Shown here: piece after piece, positions 26,054 to 35,231 of the stretch | How the letters are laid out: each line of letters begins with the position of its first letter | How positions within the stretch are numbered: the first letter of the stretch is position 1 | Assembly: GCF_900110485.1 (NCBI RefSeq) | Contig: NZ_FODY01000019.1 | Location: 27,025-91,024, forward strand | DNA: 64,000 bases | From: Propionispora vibrioides | Lineage (GTDB): Bacteria; Bacillota; Negativicutes; Propionisporales; Propionisporaceae | Direction: 5' to 3' | Notes under the pieces: generated by a model | Seen by the model: the letters and a program-made list of their open reading frames with translations, nothing else | Databases searched by the model: none | Told to the model about the DNA's origin: nothing | Translations under genes and position numbers: made by a program

Positions 26054-28108
26054 TTGTTTAAATCATTTTTCATGAAATTCGTAAATAAGATTACGAATAT
26101 TGGCGGGTCACTACAGACACCCATTGCCATTCTACCGGCAGCAGGTCTTTTATTAGCATTAGGTGTGGTTTTTACTAATAAGAGCTTCCTGGAAATGATG
26201 CCAATGGTAGATACTCCGACAGTCCATCATATATTTTCTGTTGCCCTGCAATGCGGTGCCATTATTTTCGGAAATTTACCATTAATTTTTGCAGCAGGTG
26301 TCGCTATTGGTCTTTGCAATAATGATGGTGTTGCAGCATTATCCGCTATTGTAGCCTATTTAATTATGAATGTAACGATTGGCGGACTATTAGGGATTAC
26401 TCCGGAAATTGTTACAACCTCCCGGGCCTACGTGAATATGCTCGGTATTCCAACCTTACAGACCGGCGTATTAGGTGGTATTATCATCGGAGTACTCGTA
26501 TCCAGTATTTATAATCGCTTTTTTGATATCAGATTACCTAAAGCTTTGGAATTTTTCGCCGGGAAAAGAAGCGTGCCAATTATTTCAGCATTTAGTGCTT
26601 TCTTTGTTGGTGTTATCATGTGCGTTATTTGGCCTCCTATCCAGGAACAAATTGATGCATTATCCCTTTTTCTGCAGAACAGCAATGGCGCTGTGGCTGG
26701 TTTTATGTTCGGCTTTGTCGAGCGCCTTACGATTCCGTTTGGCATGAATCACGTATGGTGGCCGACTTTCTGGTTGCAAGCCGGTGAATATGTAACTCAG
26801 TCCGGTAAGATTGTACATGGCGATCAATTGATTTTCTTTGCCCAACTAGCGGATAATGTGCCCATTACTTCGGGGCGCTTTATGAACGGTCTGTTTCTCT
26901 TAAAAATGTTCTCCATGCCGGCGGTAGCGCTTGCGATGTATCATTGCGCCAAACCAGAAAATAAAGCTAAAGTTGCAGGGATATTGATGTCAGGTGCGAT
27001 AACCTCCTTCGTTTGCGGTATTACTGAGCCGTTGGAATTTTGCTTCATCTTTACGGCGCCGCTTCTCTTTTTCGTCTATGCAATTGTTACCGGTATGGGC
27101 TTTGCCGTTATGAATATGATTGGTGTGCATTTGGGGCTGTCATTCTCAGGCGGTTTGCTGGACTATGTATTTTTCAATGTTCTGCCCAACCGTACGTCTT
27201 GGTGGTTGCTTTTGCCCGTCGGTGTAATCGCTTTTGCCGTTTACTATCTAATGTTTATCTTTGCAATTCGAAAATTTGACTATAAGACACCGGGCCGTGA
27301 GGATGTCGTTGAGGATGAACAGGAAAATGAGCTCGGTGATATTGAGCTCATCAATGGGATAATCAAGGCACTTGGCGGTGCAGAGAATATCAAACATGTT
27401 AATGCCTGCTATTCGCGGTTACGGGTAGATGTTAAGGATACGGCTTGTGTTAGAAAGGATGAGTTTCAACAGCATTTAAAAGCCTCGGGAGTAAGTATTC
27501 TTGGCCAGAACGTCCAGGTTATTTATGGTATGAAGGCTGTAGCGATAAAAGAAGGGGTGCTCGCGATGTTGCGCGGCCAGACTATTGTTGGCGATAAAAT
27601 TTCTCGTGTTGAAGGGGATATCAATATCAGTACTGCCCCACGAAAACTGCAGGATATGGTTTCACCCTATGCCGGAAATATTATGCCGCTTGATCGAGTT
27701 CCCGATGAGGTTTTTAGTAAAAAAATGGTTGGTGACGGCTTTGCTATTGAGCTTACGGACAGCAGGGTCGATGCACCTGTCAATGCCACAGTTATCAGTA
27801 TCTTTCCCACAAAGCATGCGATTTCTTTGCTTGATGAAAACCAGAATGAAATCTTACTCCATTTGGGACTGAATACAGTCAACCTTAGTGGAGAAGGGTT
27901 TGAAATTTTTGTAACGCCCGGTGAAAAGGTAATGGCAGGGCAATTGTTAGCTAAAGTAGATCTTGAAGTACTGCGTAAAAATAACCTTTCGGCAGTTTCA
28001 CCGATTATTTTTACTAATATGGATGCGCAGAAACTGCAGGTCTGCAACGTAAAGCAAGGCAAGGTCCTGCGCGGGGATAAAAAGTTATTTGCGATTGAAG
28101 CTATATAG
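26054..28108 (+). CDS. PTS sugar transporter, glucose family, fused EIICBA
   Basis: Imports a sugar across the inner membrane and phosphorylates it. The 684-aa protein is a one-chain EIIC-EIIB-EIIA: the membrane part runs to about residue 410 (QTPIAILPAAGLLLALG, FGMNHVWWPTFW, ITEPLEFCFIF), EIIB has the phosphorylated Cys452 in NACYSRLRV, and EIIA has His603 in LLHLGLNTVNL. Start taken as TTG 26054, eight nucleotides after AAAGGA; TTG 26027 and ATG 26045 are worse placed. It belongs to the glucose/GlcNAc/glucoside family, so the product should be a sugar 6-phosphate. Exact specificity unknown. Confidence 0.92.
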   Translation: MFKSFFMKFVNKITNIGGSLQTPIAILPAAGLLLALGVVFTNKSFLEMMPMVDTPTVHHIFSVALQCGAIIFGNLPLIFAAGVAIGLCNNDGVAALSAIVAYLIMNVTIGGLLGITPEIVTTSRAYVNMLGIPTLQTGVLGGIIIGVLVSSIYNRFFDIRLPKALEFFAGKRSVPIISAFSAFFVGVIMCVIWPPIQEQIDALSLFLQNSNGAVAGFMFGFVERLTIPFGMNHVWWPTFWLQAGEYVTQSGKIVHGDQLIFFAQLADNVPITSGRFMNGLFLLKMFSMPAVALAMYHCAKPENKAKVAGILMSGAITSFVCGITEPLEFCFIFTAPLLFFVYAIVTGMGFAVMNMIGVHLGLSFSGGLLDYVFFNVLPNRTSWWLLLPVGVIAFAVYYLMFIFAIRKFDYKTPGREDVVEDEQENELGDIELINGIIKALGGAENIKHVNACYSRLRVDVKDTACVRKDEFQQHLKASGVSILGQNVQVIYGMKAVAIKEGVLAMLRGQTIVGDKISRVEGDINISTAPRKLQDMVSPYAGNIMPLDRVPDEVFSKKMVGDGFAIELTDSRVDAPVNATVISIFPTKHAISLLDENQNEILLHLGLNTVNLSGEGFEIFVTPGEKVMAGQLLAKVDLEVLRKNNLSAVSPIIFTNMDAQKLQVCNVKQGKVLRGDKKLFAIEAI

Positions 28109-28149
28109 TCAAGACTTTATTCCAGGATGTATAGAGACATCGGATTATG

Positions 28150-28178
28150 AAAAGAGGAATAGGGCTATTCCTCTTTTT
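28150..28178 (+). terminator. Terminator after the PTS gene
   Basis: AAAAGAGGAATAG and CTATTCCTCTTTTT form a strong stem with a 2-3 nt loop and a U-run. Confidence 0.85.
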
Positions 28179-28247
28179 ATATAAAACTTTACGAAATAAA
28201 TTTCTTGTAAAAAATAAAGCGAAAAAAATTACAGAAGAGGTTAAGTC

Positions 28248-28805
28248 ATGGGAATTCGAAAATATGAGAATATTGTTTTAGATGAATTGAATACGACGCT
28301 AAATCGAATTGATGAAAATGCGGTGGAAGAGGCTATTCGTATCTTGAAACAAGCGAATAAGGTTTTTGTTTTGGGATTAGGACGTACTGGTCTTATGGGA
28401 AAATCTTTTGCGATGCGTCTCATGCATATGGGTAAAGACGCCTATGTTGTTGGTGAAACAATCACACCGAATTTAGAAGATGGCGATGTGCTGATCGTAG
28501 GCTCGGGCTCAGGTGAAACCAAAGGGCTTGTGCAGATGGCGGAAAAAGCGAAATCCTATCAGGGCAGAGTAATTGCCCTGACAGCTACACCAAATTCGAC
28601 TATTACAAGGATTGCCGATGTGAGCATCGTTATCCAAGCGCCGACTAAAAATAAAGATGAAAGTGATTTTGTATCGGTGCAGCCAATGGCATCTTTGTAT
28701 GAGCAAAGTATTTTACTGCTCTGTGATTCCATGATTTTAGAACTTATGGACATGGCGGAAGAAAATAATGATGAGATGTTTAAGCGGCACTCAAATTTAG
28801 AATAA
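28248..28805 (+). CDS. SIS-domain sugar-phosphate isomerase (6-phospho-3-hexuloisomerase-like)
   Basis: 185-aa SIS protein of the HxlB/PHI type, which interconverts 3-hexulose 6-phosphate and fructose 6-phosphate. The conserved sugar-phosphate loop is seen in FVLGLGRTGLMGKSFAMRLMHMG, followed by GSGSGETKGLV and the C-terminal SVQPMASLYEQS segment typical of this family. No hexulose-phosphate synthase (HxlA) is next to it, so formaldehyde fixation is not supported; it more likely processes a keto-hexose phosphate from the PTS sugar. The ribosome-binding site is AGAAGAGG. Confidence 0.85.
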   Translation: MGIRKYENIVLDELNTTLNRIDENAVEEAIRILKQANKVFVLGLGRTGLMGKSFAMRLMHMGKDAYVVGETITPNLEDGDVLIVGSGSGETKGLVQMAEKAKSYQGRVIALTATPNSTITRIADVSIVIQAPTKNKDESDFVSVQPMASLYEQSILLLCDSMILELMDMAEENNDEMFKRHSNLE

Positions 28806-28820
28806 GAGAGGAAACACTGC

Positions 28821-29645
28821 ATGGAACAGTTTGATTTAAAAGAAATAGCCAAGAAAATTAGAATTAATATTATTGAATCACTCGTTGAAGCAAAGTCAGG
28901 GCATCCAGGCGGTTCGCTATCCTTAGCGGACATCATGGCCGTACTGTATTTCAAAAAAATGAATATAAATCCAGCCAGCCCCAAGGATGTGAATCGGGAC
29001 AGACTGGTGCTATCCAAAGGCCATGCCGCGCCGGTATTATATGCGGCCCTAGCTGAAAGGGGTTATTTTCCGAAAGAAAATCTAAAATTCTTACGCAAAT
29101 TTGGCGCCATGCTGCAAGGCCATCCCGATATGAAATTAACACCGGGTGTAGATATCTCCACAGGCTCGTTAGGGCAAGGACTTTCAGCGGCCAATGGTAT
29201 GGCACTGGCAGCTAAACTGGATAAAAAAGACTATAAAGTGTATGTAATTCTTGGTGATGGAGAATGTCAGGAAGGGCAGATTTGGGAAGCTGCCATGAGT
29301 GCGGCGCATTATAAATTGAATAATGTGATTGCATTTTTGGATCATAATGGTCTCCAGATTGACGGTACAAATGATGAAGTCATGAGCCTTGGTTCCGTGA
29401 CTGATAAATTTAAGGCTTTTGGTTGGAATGTCATTATGATTGATGGACATAACCTTGCTGAAATTGAAGCGGCCATTGAAGCGGCCTGCCGGAGCCAGGA
29501 AAAGCCGACGATGATTGTGGCGAAAACCGTTAAGGGTAAAGGCGTGTCGTTTATGGAAAATCAAGCCGGTTGGCATGGCACTGCACCGAACGCGGAAGAA
29601 GGCGAAAAGGCCATAAAAGAATTGACAGGAGGAATGGGGCCATGA
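28821..29645 (+). CDS. Transketolase, N-terminal (ThDP-binding) subunit
   Basis: 274-aa subunit carrying the cofactor: substrate/ThDP residues in [13 protein letters not shown] and [13 protein letters not shown], and the ThDP motif [20 protein letters not shown] with [11 protein letters not shown]. In many anaerobes transketolase is split into two genes, as here. It moves two-carbon units between sugar phosphates, linking fructose 6-phosphate to pentose phosphates. It overlaps the next gene by ATGA. Confidence 0.93.
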   Translation: MEQFDLKEIAKKIRINIIESLVEAKSGHPGGSLSLADIMAVLYFKKMNINPASPKDVNRDRLVLSKGHAAPVLYAALAERGYFPKENLKFLRKFGAMLQGHPDMKLTPGVDISTGSLGQGLSAANGMALAAKLDKKDYKVYVILGDGECQEGQIWEAAMSAAHYKLNNVIAFLDHNGLQIDGTNDEVMSLGSVTDKFKAFGWNVIMIDGHNLAEIEAAIEAACRSQEKPTMIVAKTVKGKGVSFMENQAGWHGTAPNAEEGEKAIKELTGGMGP

Positions 29646-30559
29646 ATAAGGCTACTAGAGATGCCTACGGCAGCGCGTTAAAAAAATTGAAGGATAATGA
29701 GCAGGTTGTTGTATTGGAAGCTGATTTAGGTCACGCCACACGGTCATTGAGCTTTAAAGAGGTTTGTCCGGAGCGGTTTTTCAATATGGGAATTGCTGAG
29801 GCAAATATGATTGGCACCGCAGCAGGTCTGGCGACTTGTGGTAAAATTCCCTTTGCAAGTACTTTTGCGATGTTCGTGACTGGCCGTGCCTATGATCAAG
29901 TGCGCAATTCGGTTGCCTATCCGAAGCTGAATGTCAAGATTGTGGGAACCCATGCGGGAATTTCGGTAGGGCCTGATGGCGGAACCCATCAATGTATCGA
30001 AGATATTTCGCTTATGCGGGGAATTCCGGGCATGACAGTCATCCAGCCAGCGGATGACGTGGAGGCAGAAGCGGCAATACTGGCCGCTGCCGGGCATGAT
30101 GGGCCGGTTTATCTGCGGCTGGGACGAAGCCCGTCGCCAACCATCCACCCAGTGGATTATCAATTTAAAATTGGTAAGGGAGAAGTTTTGAAAGAGGGCA
30201 AAGACGTTACGATTATTGCAACTGGCCTTATGGTTGTGAAAGCTTTGGAAGCTGCTAAAATCTTAGAACAAGAAAATATTCATGCAACAGTTATTAACAT
30301 GAGTACAATTAAGCCGTTAGATAGCGAACTCATTACTCAGGCTGCAGAAGATACTCAAAGAATAGTTACCGTTGAGGAACATAGCGTGATTGGAGGCTTG
30401 GGAAATGCTGTGAGCGAAGTTCTGGTAAAAAATCATTCAGTACGGGTTCAGGTGATTGGCGTGGAAGATTGTTTTGGTCAGTCCGGAACTGACAAGGAAC
30501 TTTTTGAGAATTACGGCTTAACGGTTGAAAATATCGTAAAAAGTTGTAAAGCTTTTTGA
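29642..30559 (+). CDS. Transketolase, C-terminal subunit
   Basis: Second half of the split transketolase, 305 aa, with the pyrimidine-binding domain ([17 protein letters not shown]; the Glu activates ThDP) and the C-terminal transketolase domain ([18 protein letters not shown]). ATG 29642 follows GGAGGAATGGGGCC and overlaps the previous stop. Being tied to this sugar locus, it is probably a substrate-specific extra copy rather than the housekeeping enzyme, but that is inference. Confidence 0.93.
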   Translation: MNKATRDAYGSALKKLKDNEQVVVLEADLGHATRSLSFKEVCPERFFNMGIAEANMIGTAAGLATCGKIPFASTFAMFVTGRAYDQVRNSVAYPKLNVKIVGTHAGISVGPDGGTHQCIEDISLMRGIPGMTVIQPADDVEAEAAILAAAGHDGPVYLRLGRSPSPTIHPVDYQFKIGKGEVLKEGKDVTIIATGLMVVKALEAAKILEQENIHATVINMSTIKPLDSELITQAAEDTQRIVTVEEHSVIGGLGNAVSEVLVKNHSVRVQVIGVEDCFGQSGTDKELFENYGLTVENIVKSCKAF

Positions 30560-30568
30560 TGATTTTTT

Positions 30569-30600
30569 CCCCGCCACTACGTTGCTGAGTGGTGGGGAAT
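30569..30600. terminator. Hairpin after the transketolase genes
   Basis: CCCCGCCACT and AGTGGTGGGG form a 10-bp stem. The T-run lies on its left side (TTTTTT before CCCC), so it would terminate better for minus-strand transcripts; it may still mark the operon end. Confidence 0.5.
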
Positions 30601-30737
30601 TGTATATGCAGGCTGGTGAGTCCTATTTTGTGGTCAAGGCGTTAAGATAATTGTATAATATGTATAACAGCATTTGTACAAGTTTTTTACCGATGGTTTC
30701 TTCTTAGGAATAAGCTAGCTTAAGGGGGATTAAAATA

Positions 30738-31583
30738 TTGGAAAACTACGCCACAATTATGGCGATCAATAATGCATATCCGGATTTATTTGAACAAGAG
30801 AGAAAAGTGGCTGAATATATTTTGAAGAATCCGGAAGCTGTTACTAATATGAGTGTTACCGAGCTGGCGGAAAAGAGTAATGTAAGTGATGCCACGATTA
30901 TTCGTTTTTCTAAGAAGGTTGGTTTCAAGGGATTTTATCATTTTAAGATTTCTTTAGCTAAAGATATTATTGATCCGGAAACAAAAATTTCGACTCATAT
31001 AGATGTTGAAAATATTAAAGCATCAATAGATAATATTTTTTCCTATAAAATTGAAGAAATTAAGAAAACAGCTGATGTTATAGATACGACTAGTGTGAAA
31101 AATTGTATCGATTTGATCGTTAACTGTGATTCCTTGTATTTTTTTGCGGCAGGTAATTCAAACCCGGTTGCGGTTTATGCCGCATATCAATTCTCGCAGG
31201 CAGGTATTAAGACGGTTGTCAATATAACGCCGGAAATGCAAATCAATGCGGCTTTTTCTATGGGAGAAAATGATGTAGCCTTTGGCATATCAAATTCCGG
31301 AAGCACCCGTATGATGCTGGATGTGTTTGAAATTACTCAGAAGCGAAAGATAAAGAGCATTTGCATTACAAGCTATGCAAAATCACCGCTGGCGCAATTA
31401 AGTGACTGTACTTTACATACGGTAATGACAGAAAAGATATTTTTCGAGGCCTTTAGCTCTTCGCGTATGATGCCCATGGTTGTCATCGATGCATTGTTAC
31501 TCTTACTATCCAAGAATAAAACAATTGATGCCTATAAACATAACAGTAACTGTGAGCAATATTTAGCAAAGTATAAATATTGA
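30738..31583 (+). CDS. RpiR/MurR-family transcriptional regulator
   Basis: 281-aa regulator with an N-terminal HTH_6 domain (LFEQERKVAEYILKNPEAV, then VTELAEKSNVSDATIIRFSKKVGFKGFYHFK) and a C-terminal SIS domain that binds phosphosugars (FAAGNSNPVAVYAAYQFSQAG, FGISNSGSTRMMLDVFE). It starts at TTG 30738 behind AAGGGGGA. Its place at the end of the locus suggests it senses an intermediate; a second regulator besides DeoR is unusual for one pathway. Confidence 0.9.
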   Translation: MENYATIMAINNAYPDLFEQERKVAEYILKNPEAVTNMSVTELAEKSNVSDATIIRFSKKVGFKGFYHFKISLAKDIIDPETKISTHIDVENIKASIDNIFSYKIEEIKKTADVIDTTSVKNCIDLIVNCDSLYFFAAGNSNPVAVYAAYQFSQAGIKTVVNITPEMQINAAFSMGENDVAFGISNSGSTRMMLDVFEITQKRKIKSICITSYAKSPLAQLSDCTLHTVMTEKIFFEAFSSSRMMPMVVIDALLLLLSKNKTIDAYKHNSNCEQYLAKYKY

Positions 31584-31767
31584 ATGTGTGCTTATCATTT
31601 ATCAACTGACACGAGCCGATAAATGTGAGTACTCTCTGCTTATTAAAGTTTTAAGCAAATGTTGTGCGTCTTGTTTTGGCGTTCTAACGCCTGTAAATAG
31701 GATATTCTAAATATCAATCATATAGGCGGATTTAAAACTGTTGTAAGAAGTCGGATTTAACAATAAC

Positions 31768-31800
31768 TGTCATAAATTTGTCATGCCTTTCCTCTAAAAT
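31768..31800 (+). promoter_or_regulatory. Promoter with TGTCAT direct repeat before the exported protein
   Basis: TGTCAT at 31768 and TGTCAT at 31779 are 11 nt apart; TAAAAT at 31795-31800 is the -10 candidate, 16 nt after the second repeat. The geometry is close to the TTCAT promoters at 1296 and 1521. Confidence 0.4.
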
Positions 31801-31841
31801 CAAAATACGGAGAGTTTAACGAGGAAAGGTGTGCATATTCT

Positions 31842-32312
31842 ATGAAAAACAAGAGAATGCTTTCAGCCTTGGTGGGGCTGTTTATGATGGGGATGACTAC
31901 CAGTGCTTTTGCCTGGTCGCCTGAACTGGAGGGAAGCCCCGACGATTTTCATATGGGGAAAAATCAGGGATATTTTATTTGGCATGATAATGCGGGACTG
32001 CATCTGAGAACAACTACTAAAGGACAGAATCATGTTTACACTGGTGTCCTGCGAACTGATGGCCGGTTTGTTAATGTCCACGGTGTGCGTTTGGAAAGTG
32101 ACGACAGATATAAAATTACATCTTTTGGGCATAAGCTGGAGTTTCGCTTTGAAACAATTGGTGCGTCTGATGGAGTTGATTTCAGGGTTGACGGTGGAGA
32201 CAAAGTGGATTTTGACTTGTTTGTCGATGGACATAAAATTTCTCCGAAAAAGATTTATGGAGGAGAAAACAACTGGCATCCTCGTTCCAACAGTTTTAAA
32301 ATTACTCGCTGA
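31842..32312 (+). CDS. Exported protein of unknown function, 156 aa
   Basis: Signal peptide MKNKRMLSALVGLFMMGMTT with cleavage near SAFA. The mature part is small, beta-rich and aromatic (GYFIWHDNAGLHLRTTTKGQ, HVYTGVLRTDGRFVNVHGV, GDKVDFDLFVDGHKI), with several His and Asp. It resembles short periplasmic proteins of Negativicutes but I cannot name a family. It is followed by a strong terminator and stands alone. Confidence 0.75.
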   Translation: MKNKRMLSALVGLFMMGMTTSAFAWSPELEGSPDDFHMGKNQGYFIWHDNAGLHLRTTTKGQNHVYTGVLRTDGRFVNVHGVRLESDDRYKITSFGHKLEFRFETIGASDGVDFRVDGGDKVDFDLFVDGHKISPKKIYGGENNWHPRSNSFKITR

Positions 32313-32322
32313 ATGTGAAGGA

Positions 32323-32356
32323 AGCCCCGGCCTGAAAAGTGCCGGGGCTCCTTTGT
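32323..32356 (+). terminator. Terminator after the exported protein gene
   Basis: AGCCCCGGC and GCCGGGGCT form a perfect 9-bp GC stem with a 9-nt loop; only a short U-containing tail follows. Confidence 0.75.
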
Positions 32357-32431
32357 GTACGATTAAACAGGAAGTTAGTGTAATCAGCAGAAAAATAAAA
32401 TGTGTTTCTTGTTTGCCGTTTACAGATGATT

Positions 32432-33211
32432 TTATTCATTTCTTTTTAGTACTTCTTCCCGTAACATAGACCAGACTGTTTGAAAGATTTGATTGTACTC
32501 TGCGGTGGTTCGTATGGCAATGATGTCACGGGGACGGGGTAAGTCGACGGTGATGATTTCTTTTACAGTTCCCGGGTTGGCGGTCATGATTAAAATGCGG
32601 TCACTGAGGCAGATGGCTTCATCCAGGCTGTGTGTAATGAAAACTGTGGTTTTTTGGGTAGTTTCCCAGATGCGCAGTAGTTCCTCCTGAAGGATGATTC
32701 TGTTTTGTTCATCCAATGCGGCAAAGGGCTCATCCATGAGGAGGATTTCCGGATCATTGGCAAAAGCGCGGGCAACACTGACCCGCTGCTTCATTCCGCC
32801 GGATAATTGGCTGGGATACGAATTGGTAAATCTGGTTAAGCCAATCATCTCGATGTATCGCTTGGCAATCTGGTCTCTTTCTTTTTTAGGGATGCCGCGC
32901 ATTCTTAGCCCATATCCCACGTTATCTAAGACCGTCATCCAAGGAAAGATGGACTGTTCCTGAAAGACCATGGAATTGACAGGCCGGTCTTTCTGTGTCG
33001 TTGCGATGGTAATACTGCCGGCCGATGCTTCGCTTAATCCGGCTAGAATACGCAATAATGTGGTTTTGCCGCAGCCACTGGGGCCTACAATGCAAAAAAA
33101 TTCGTTTTCCTTAATTTCAACGGATATATCTTGTAATGCAGTGACTGTCCCGGATGGGGCAGGAAAGATTTTGCTGACATTTTTTAAAAGTATACGGTTA
33201 TGGTTATTCAT
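32432..33211 (-). CDS. ABC transporter ATPase (nitrate/sulfonate/taurine type)
   Basis: Cytoplasmic ATPase of an importer of the NrtD/SsuB/TauB family, 259 aa, with Walker A GPSGCGKTTL, Q-loop VFQEQSIFPWMTV, signature LSGGMKQRVSVA, Walker B ILLMDEPFAALD and the H-loop FITHSLDEA. The start at 33211 follows CAGGAGG. Third gene of the operon; it takes up a small organic or inorganic anion or a pyrimidine-like compound, which the sequence does not decide. Confidence 0.93.
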   Translation of the reverse strand: MNNHNRILLKNVSKIFPAPSGTVTALQDISVEIKENEFFCIVGPSGCGKTTLLRILAGLSEASAGSITIATTQKDRPVNSMVFQEQSIFPWMTVLDNVGYGLRMRGIPKKERDQIAKRYIEMIGLTRFTNSYPSQLSGGMKQRVSVARAFANDPEILLMDEPFAALDEQNRIILQEELLRIWETTQKTTVFITHSLDEAICLSDRILIMTANPGTVKEIITVDLPRPRDIIAIRTTAEYNQIFQTVWSMLREEVLKRNE

Positions 33212-33230
33212 ATGGCCGGCCTCCTGCAGA

Positions 33231-33995
33231 CTAAGATTGTTTCCAAGGAAGTGCCAAGCGTTCAATCAGATCCAATAACAATGAAAATATATAGCCAAGA
33301 ATAGAAAGTGTAATTAACGCCGCAAACATTTGCTCGATGTCAAACATATCGTAGGCCCGCCAGATCATCCAGCCGATACCTGCCTTAGCTGCAGACAGTT
33401 CGGCGGCCACGATTAAAATAAGAGCCATTCCCATTCCTAGTTTTAAACCGGCAAATATAGTAGGCAATGCTCCCGGTAAGGCTACTGTTAGGTAAAAGTC
33501 TTTCCGGCTGGCACCAAAATTCTTTGCTACATCTAAATAGATTTTGTCGATTGTGAGAACCCCCACCATCGTATTAATAACTACCAGATAAAAAACTCCG
33601 ATGGCAATGGTGAAAACCTTGGAGGTTTCCCCTAAGCCGAAAATCAATAGGATTAACGGCATAAGTGCCAGTTTGGGAATAGGATAGGTAGCACTGATTA
33701 ACGGCTCAAAAGTTGAACGGACAAATGGTGACAGCCCCATGCTGATACCGATCAGGATGCCCGGAAGTGATCCGGCAATAAACCCTAAAATAATACGCTG
33801 TACGCTGATCCAGGTATTATAGGGCAAGTCTCCGGAAACCAGTAGCGGAATGAAAGCTTGCAAAATGTGGCTTGGACTGGAGAACAATCTGGTATCAATC
33901 AGACCGGCTCGTGAACTGAGTTCCCATAATAACAGCAAAGTAAAAGGGGACAGTACAGATAACAATTTGAAAAAATTTTTTTTGTTATCCCACAT
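33231..33995 (-). CDS. ABC transporter permease (nitrate/sulfonate type)
   Basis: 254-aa inner-membrane permease with about six helices and the BPD_transp_1 coupling segment (DVAKNFGASRKDFYLTVALP then GALPTIFAGLKLGMGMALI). It is similar to SsuC/TauC/NrtB. It lies between the binding-protein and ATPase genes in one operon. Confidence 0.93.
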   Translation of the reverse strand: MWDNKKNFFKLLSVLSPFTLLLLWELSSRAGLIDTRLFSSPSHILQAFIPLLVSGDLPYNTWISVQRIILGFIAGSLPGILIGISMGLSPFVRSTFEPLISATYPIPKLALMPLILLIFGLGETSKVFTIAIGVFYLVVINTMVGVLTIDKIYLDVAKNFGASRKDFYLTVALPGALPTIFAGLKLGMGMALILIVAAELSAAKAGIGWMIWRAYDMFDIEQMFAALITLSILGYIFSLLLDLIERLALPWKQS

Positions 33996-34036
33996 GATGT
34001 AGTTTCCTCTCCAGAAAAGATTGATCGTGCCTTATC

Positions 34037-35116
34037 TTATTGATATTTTCCCAGAATATGTAGTGCGAAATCTACATATTGATTGTCAACGGCATCTTCA
34101 AACTGAATGTCGGACTTTAATAGATTGTGCTGCCTATACCAGGCAAGATCCATTTCTATTCCTTTGGTACGGACATAGCCATCAGGATTTAAGCCGGTAG
34201 GAAACATTTTGTCATATAGTTGAGGGTCTTTTACAACAGAATATCGGGAAAGGATGGATACAATCTCAGCTTTATTCAGATCTTTGAAAAAAGCGTCGTT
34301 GTAATCACGCAAGGCTTTGATATAGGCAGTCATAAAGCGATTGGCCACATCGGGGTTTTTCGTCAGGCTGGTACCGAAAACAAGCAAGGCTGTTTGCGCA
34401 TCCGGATCATATTCGACAGGATCTTTCCAGGGATCAAGGATGCCTTTTTCTATGCCTTGTACAATAAATGGTTCAATGACCATCGCGGCGTCAATGCTCT
34501 TGTTGCTCAATGAAACCAGCATGTCGGGAAAGGAGCGAATGACTTGTAAATCAATGTCCTGCGTTGTCAAATTAGCTTTTTGCAATACCCGGGATAAGGC
34601 TATTTCATCCAGGGAGGCCGTACCTACAATTGCTATGCGCTTTCCCTTTAGGTCGCTGTAATCCTTGAGTGAATCAACCAGATCTTTGCGAATGACCAAA
34701 CGGTAATAACCTTTGCCAGGTACATTAATCCCTTTATCGGCCACGATTTTAACCGGGATATCTCTAGACATTGCATTAAGTAAACCGGAAGCGCTTACTG
34801 TTGCTCCCACATCCAACTGGCCTGCGGCCAGTTGATTGATCATTTCCTGACCGGAATTAAATTGGATAGGTTCAATAGTAATACCAAGATCTTTATAGTA
34901 TCCTTTAGCCATGCCGATTAAGATGCCGGCATCGGAGACTGCTTGTTTCATGCCGACTTTTACCGTTGTTTCTTGTGCCAGAGGATTGAGACCAGCAGCC
35001 CAGGCCGGTGCATTCTTTAGGTGGTTTGAGTTAGTTGCCGGCTGGGAACCGCAGGCGGTAATCAGCAGTATGGCTATGAGCAGTATTGCAAGCTTAGCCC
35101 ACAAAACTTTTCTCAT
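34037..35116 (-). CDS. ABC transporter substrate-binding lipoprotein (NrtA/SsuA type)
   Basis: 359-aa binding protein. Signal sequence MRKVLWAKLAILLIAILLIT with lipobox ITAC, then an NMT1/SsuA-like periplasmic-binding fold (KVGMKQAVSDAGILIGMAKGYYKDLG, FNSGQEMINQLAAGQLDVGAT). First gene of the operon, with GGAGGG before its ATG. Ligand unknown: this family binds sulfonates, nitrate, bicarbonate, aromatic acids or thiamine precursors, and no riboswitch is visible upstream to narrow it. Confidence 0.92.
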   Translation of the reverse strand: MRKVLWAKLAILLIAILLITACGSQPATNSNHLKNAPAWAAGLNPLAQETTVKVGMKQAVSDAGILIGMAKGYYKDLGITIEPIQFNSGQEMINQLAAGQLDVGATVSASGLLNAMSRDIPVKIVADKGINVPGKGYYRLVIRKDLVDSLKDYSDLKGKRIAIVGTASLDEIALSRVLQKANLTTQDIDLQVIRSFPDMLVSLSNKSIDAAMVIEPFIVQGIEKGILDPWKDPVEYDPDAQTALLVFGTSLTKNPDVANRFMTAYIKALRDYNDAFFKDLNKAEIVSILSRYSVVKDPQLYDKMFPTGLNPDGYVRTKGIEMDLAWYRQHNLLKSDIQFEDAVDNQYVDFALHILGKYQ

Positions 35117-35231
35117 GACGTAGCCCTCCTTAAACGTTTTGAGTAATCTATAGTATTCTTAAATCGTTTATTTAGCTACAAGTTTGCAGGTTTTTTCTGC
35201 GAAATAACGAATACCAAAGTTGGAGGACGAA

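Noticed and set aside
28248..28805. Ribulose-monophosphate formaldehyde fixation suggested by the HxlB-like protein
   Set aside because: No hexulose-phosphate synthase gene is present in the locus, and a PTS transporter points to sugar uptake.
32032..32469. Plus-strand frame of 145 codons overlapping the exported protein
   Set aside because: It runs out of frame over a gene with a signal peptide, then through that gene's terminator; no start site.
35117..35231. Possible riboswitch before the ABC transporter operon
   Set aside because: The gap is short and shows no thiamine, SAM or other conserved riboswitch core.
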